From positions 124,001 to 188,000 of the forward strand of contig NZ_CANMPM010000002.1 of assembly GCF_947499845.1 (NCBI RefSeq): a stretch of DNA of 64,000 nt, read 5' to 3'. The translations under genes were made by a program, and so were the position numbers. The notes beneath the pieces were generated by a model. That model was not told the origin of the DNA, did not search any database, and saw only the letters and a list, made by a program, of their open reading frames with translations. The DNA comes from an uncultured Pseudokineococcus sp. (lineage in GTDB: Bacteria; Actinomycetota; Actinomycetes; Actinomycetales; Quadrisphaeraceae). This document shows, piece after piece, positions 62,068 to 64,000 of the stretch (position 1 is the stretch's first letter; each line of letters starts with the position of its first letter).

Positions 62068-63089
62068 GTCGCCACCCGCTCGCTGGCCACGCGCTGGCGG
62101 AGCACCCAGTACGAGAAGGCCTGGTAGGCCACGACTCCCGGCAGGACGAGCACCCCGGCCCAGCTGATGAGCCGGAGAGCCGAGTCCGTGGCCGACGCCG
62201 AGGCGAGGGTCAGCGACCACGCCGGGTCGAGCGTGCTGGCGAGGACGACGCCGTCGGCGATCTGCGCCGTCAGCGCCGCGATGACGCCGGCGGCGACGAC
62301 GACGGCCGTGCCCGCGAAGGCGGCGGCCTCGCGGCGCCGGGCCACGAGCAGCGCGACCACGGCGAGCACCGCGGCGGCGCCGGTCTCGAGGACGGCAGGC
62401 CCGCTGCCGACGAGAGCCGTCACCAGGGCGACGACGGTCAGCGCACCCGCGCCGACGCCCGCGACGACGACCGCCGTGCGCCGCGCCCGCACCCGGAGCG
62501 GCCCCGTCGTCCGCAGGCCGATGAAGGTGGCGCCGAGCAGCAGCGCCGCGCTGACGGCGACCACGGCACCGGCCAGCGCCTCCCACGAGGCGAGCGGCGC
62601 GAGGGTCCGCGCGAAGCCCGCCCCGAGGCCCCCCGCGGACGTCACCTCGCCGTCGGCCCCGAGCGCGAGGCCGCGGGCGAGGACGGTGAGGAGCGCGCCG
62701 AAGAGGGCGACGACGCCGAGCGACGTCGCGGCGAGCCACGCGTCGCACCGCCGGCGCCACGCGGCGCCGGCGTGCTTGCCGCGGAACTCCAGCGCGACGC
62801 CGCGGCCCGCCAGCAGGAGCAGGACGAGCACGAAGGGCAGGAAGAGTCCGGACATGAGCGCCGCGTACCAGTCGGGGAAGGCGGCGAAGGTGACGCCGAC
62901 GGCCGCGACGAGCCACACCTCGTTGCCGTCCCAGAACGGGCCGATGGTGCGGACGGCCGCCGAGCGCTCGTGGTCGTCCCGGCCCAGCAGGGGGGCGAGC
63001 GCGCCGACGCCGAAGTCGAAGCCCTCGAGGACGAAGAAGAGCACCCAGCACAGCACGACGAGGGCGAACCAGACGGTGACGAGGTCCAC
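62064..63089 (-). CDS. cydB: cytochrome bd ubiquinol oxidase subunit II
   Basis: A 341-aa integral membrane subunit of the bd-type terminal quinol oxidase, which reduces oxygen with high affinity and no proton pumping. Seen: the N-terminal WFALVVLCWVLFFVLEGFDFG, signature LLGRDDHERSAAVRTIGPFWDGNEVWLV, LMSGLFLPFVLVLLLL, and EFRGKHAGAAWRRR, then further helices to a C-terminal YQAFSYWVLRQR. The stop overlaps the cydDC start. It follows cydA by 51 nt in the same operon. Confidence 0.97.
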   Translation of the reverse strand: MDLVTVWFALVVLCWVLFFVLEGFDFGVGALAPLLGRDDHERSAAVRTIGPFWDGNEVWLVAAVGVTFAAFPDWYAALMSGLFLPFVLVLLLLAGRGVALEFRGKHAGAAWRRRCDAWLAATSLGVVALFGALLTVLARGLALGADGEVTSAGGLGAGFARTLAPLASWEALAGAVVAVSAALLLGATFIGLRTTGPLRVRARRTAVVVAGVGAGALTVVALVTALVGSGPAVLETGAAAVLAVVALLVARRREAAAFAGTAVVVAAGVIAALTAQIADGVVLASTLDPAWSLTLASASATDSALRLISWAGVLVLPGVVAYQAFSYWVLRQRVASERVAT

Positions 63090-63140
63090 GGCGGTCTCCG
63101 AGCTCGAGGCGGGTCAGCGGTGAGGGGTCAGCAGGGGGGG

Positions 63141-64000
63141 TCAGTAGCTGGGCGCGAGGTCGCCCTGGCGGCGGCCGCCCGGCGCGCCCTCGCCGTCGGC
63201 GGCCGGCTCGTCGCCGCCGTGGCCGTCGCCGCCGTGGCCGTCGGCGTCGTCCCGCTCGCCGCCGGAGAGGGCGCCGGTGTCGAGGTCCTGCCGCGTGATG
63301 TGGAGCACGAGACGGGTCCACACGACGGCGATGACGCCGTAGACGACCGTGAAGGCAGCGAGCGCGGCGAGCGCCTCGCCGGCGGTGAGGCCCGGCGAGA
63401 TCCCGTCCTCGGTGCGGGTGAGCCCGAAGGCGAGCCACGGCTGGCGGGCCGTCTCGGTGAAGACCCAGCCGAAGGTGCCGGCGGCGGCGGGCAGCAGGGG
63501 CAGCACCGGCAGGAGGCGCAGCGCGCGGCGCACCCATCGGTTCCCGACGGGGAGCTGGCGCCCGCGCCGGGTCGCCCAGAGGTAGGCGGCGGCGATCGCC
63601 GCGGCGGCCATCCCGATGCCGATCATGGCGCGGAAGGACCAGTAGGCCATCCACACGACGGGCGCGTAGTCGCCCGGGCCGAACTGCGCGGCGTACTGGG
63701 CCTGGAGGTCGTCGATGCCCTGGACGATCGCCGTCGGGTCGCCCACGGCGAGGACCGACAGCAGGTACGGGACGTCGAGGCTGAAGAACGGCTCGCCGCC
63801 CCCCGGCCGACCGATGGCGAAGATCGAGAAGGGGGCGCCGGCCGTCGTCGTGTAGAGGGCCTCGGCGGCCGCCATCTTCATGGGCTGCACCTGCGTCATG
63901 ACCTTGCCGAGGACGTCGCCCGTCAGCGCCGTGAGGGCGCCGCCGGAGAGCGTGAGCCAGGCGCCGACCCGGGCGAGGGTGCCGAAGGCGAGCCGCTGCT
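63141..64000 (-). CDS. cydA: cytochrome bd ubiquinol oxidase subunit I, 5' part beyond the window
   Basis: The last ~286 residues of CydA, which binds haems b558, b595 and d and oxidises quinol. Seen: GDVLGKVMTQVQPMKMAAAE (with the haem b558-ligand region and conserved QPMK), YAPVVWMAYWSFRAMIGIGM, GWVFTETARQPW (part of the quinol-binding Q loop border), and a final helix VYGVIAVVWTRLVL. The C-terminal tail is His/Gly/Asp-rich (DGHGGDGHGGDE). The reading frame is open to the edge of the window. It heads the cydAB-cydDC operon. Confidence 0.96.
   Translation of the reverse strand, partial: QRLAFGTLARVGAWLTLSGGALTALTGDVLGKVMTQVQPMKMAAAEALYTTTAGAPFSIFAIGRPGGGEPFFSLDVPYLLSVLAVGDPTAIVQGIDDLQAQYAAQFGPGDYAPVVWMAYWSFRAMIGIGMAAAAIAAAYLWATRRGRQLPVGNRWVRRALRLLPVLPLLPAAAGTFGWVFTETARQPWLAFGLTRTEDGISPGLTAGEALAALAAFTVVYGVIAVVWTRLVLHITRQDLDTGALSGGERDDADGHGGDGHGGDEPAADGEGAPGGRRQGDLAPSY

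Overview
The window is chromosomal DNA of a very high-GC actinobacterium (Actinomycetota). The evidence is extreme G/C at third codon positions, many GTG starts, several -10 hexamers (TANNNT) only 6-7 nt from the start codon, a DtxR/IdeR iron box, a CIRCE box of the actinobacterial type, a mycothiol-era gene set, and the actinobacterial glp-moaC-mog-rimJ-glpR locus. A member of Kineosporiales or a relative is plausible, but the genus cannot be fixed from the sequence.

Left part (1-12.3 kb): two FecCD iron-siderophore permeases (the first cut by the window edge) behind an iron box, a VOC protein, an aldo/keto reductase and tRNA-Ala(CGC). Then comes a leftward cluster galU > glp (gephyrin-like MoeA) > moaC > mog > rimJ-like GNAT, followed by separately promoted glpR/sepX, a membrane receptor of the divisome. 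Divergent from galU is 5-formyl-THF cyclo-ligase, and a penicillin-acylase family protein follows.

12.5-34 kb: a CIRCE-controlled FmdB zinc-ribbon gene, a SAF-domain (CpaB-like) protein and MscL. A 1362-residue helicase-like protein lacks the usual ATPase residues. A Balon/Rv2629-like factor, tRNA-Arg(CCT), an aldo/keto reductase, an MFS exporter, a glutathionyl-hydroquinone-reductase-like GST, an SDR, photolyase, an App1-type phosphatase and an esterase follow. The last group is a split NHEJ cluster (Ku, ligase, LigD-type polymerase).

34-42 kb: an HNH nuclease and an NlpC/P60 cell-wall hydrolase with a c-di-AMP (ydaO) riboswitch, back-to-back with a cobalamin riboswitch that controls metE. 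Then an IdeR/DtxR regulator, an orphan tiny ORF with a structured RNA element, a 41-nt tandem repeat array, pdxH, and a citrate-synthase homologue that lacks all the catalytic residues.

42.3-54.4 kb is a defence island lying between the citrate-synthase-like gene and serC. It holds an intact type I hsdR, frameshifted hsdS, broken mrr, a P-loop ATPase-Fic pair, DUF429, a 228-aa protein coupled to an XRE-ImmA/IrrE protein, and frameshifted hsdM. A second copy of the mrr 3' end lies beyond the ATPase-Fic-DUF429 block, so that block is flanked by homologous mrr tails.

Right part (54.4-64 kb): serC, a PlsC acyltransferase coupled to an AGPS-like flavoprotein, a second short 41-nt-period repeat, and the leftward cytochrome bd operon cydA(partial)-cydB-cydDC (fused exporter). 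Long perfect hairpins mark many gene ends. Large open frames antisense to these genes are GC-driven shadows and are not listed.
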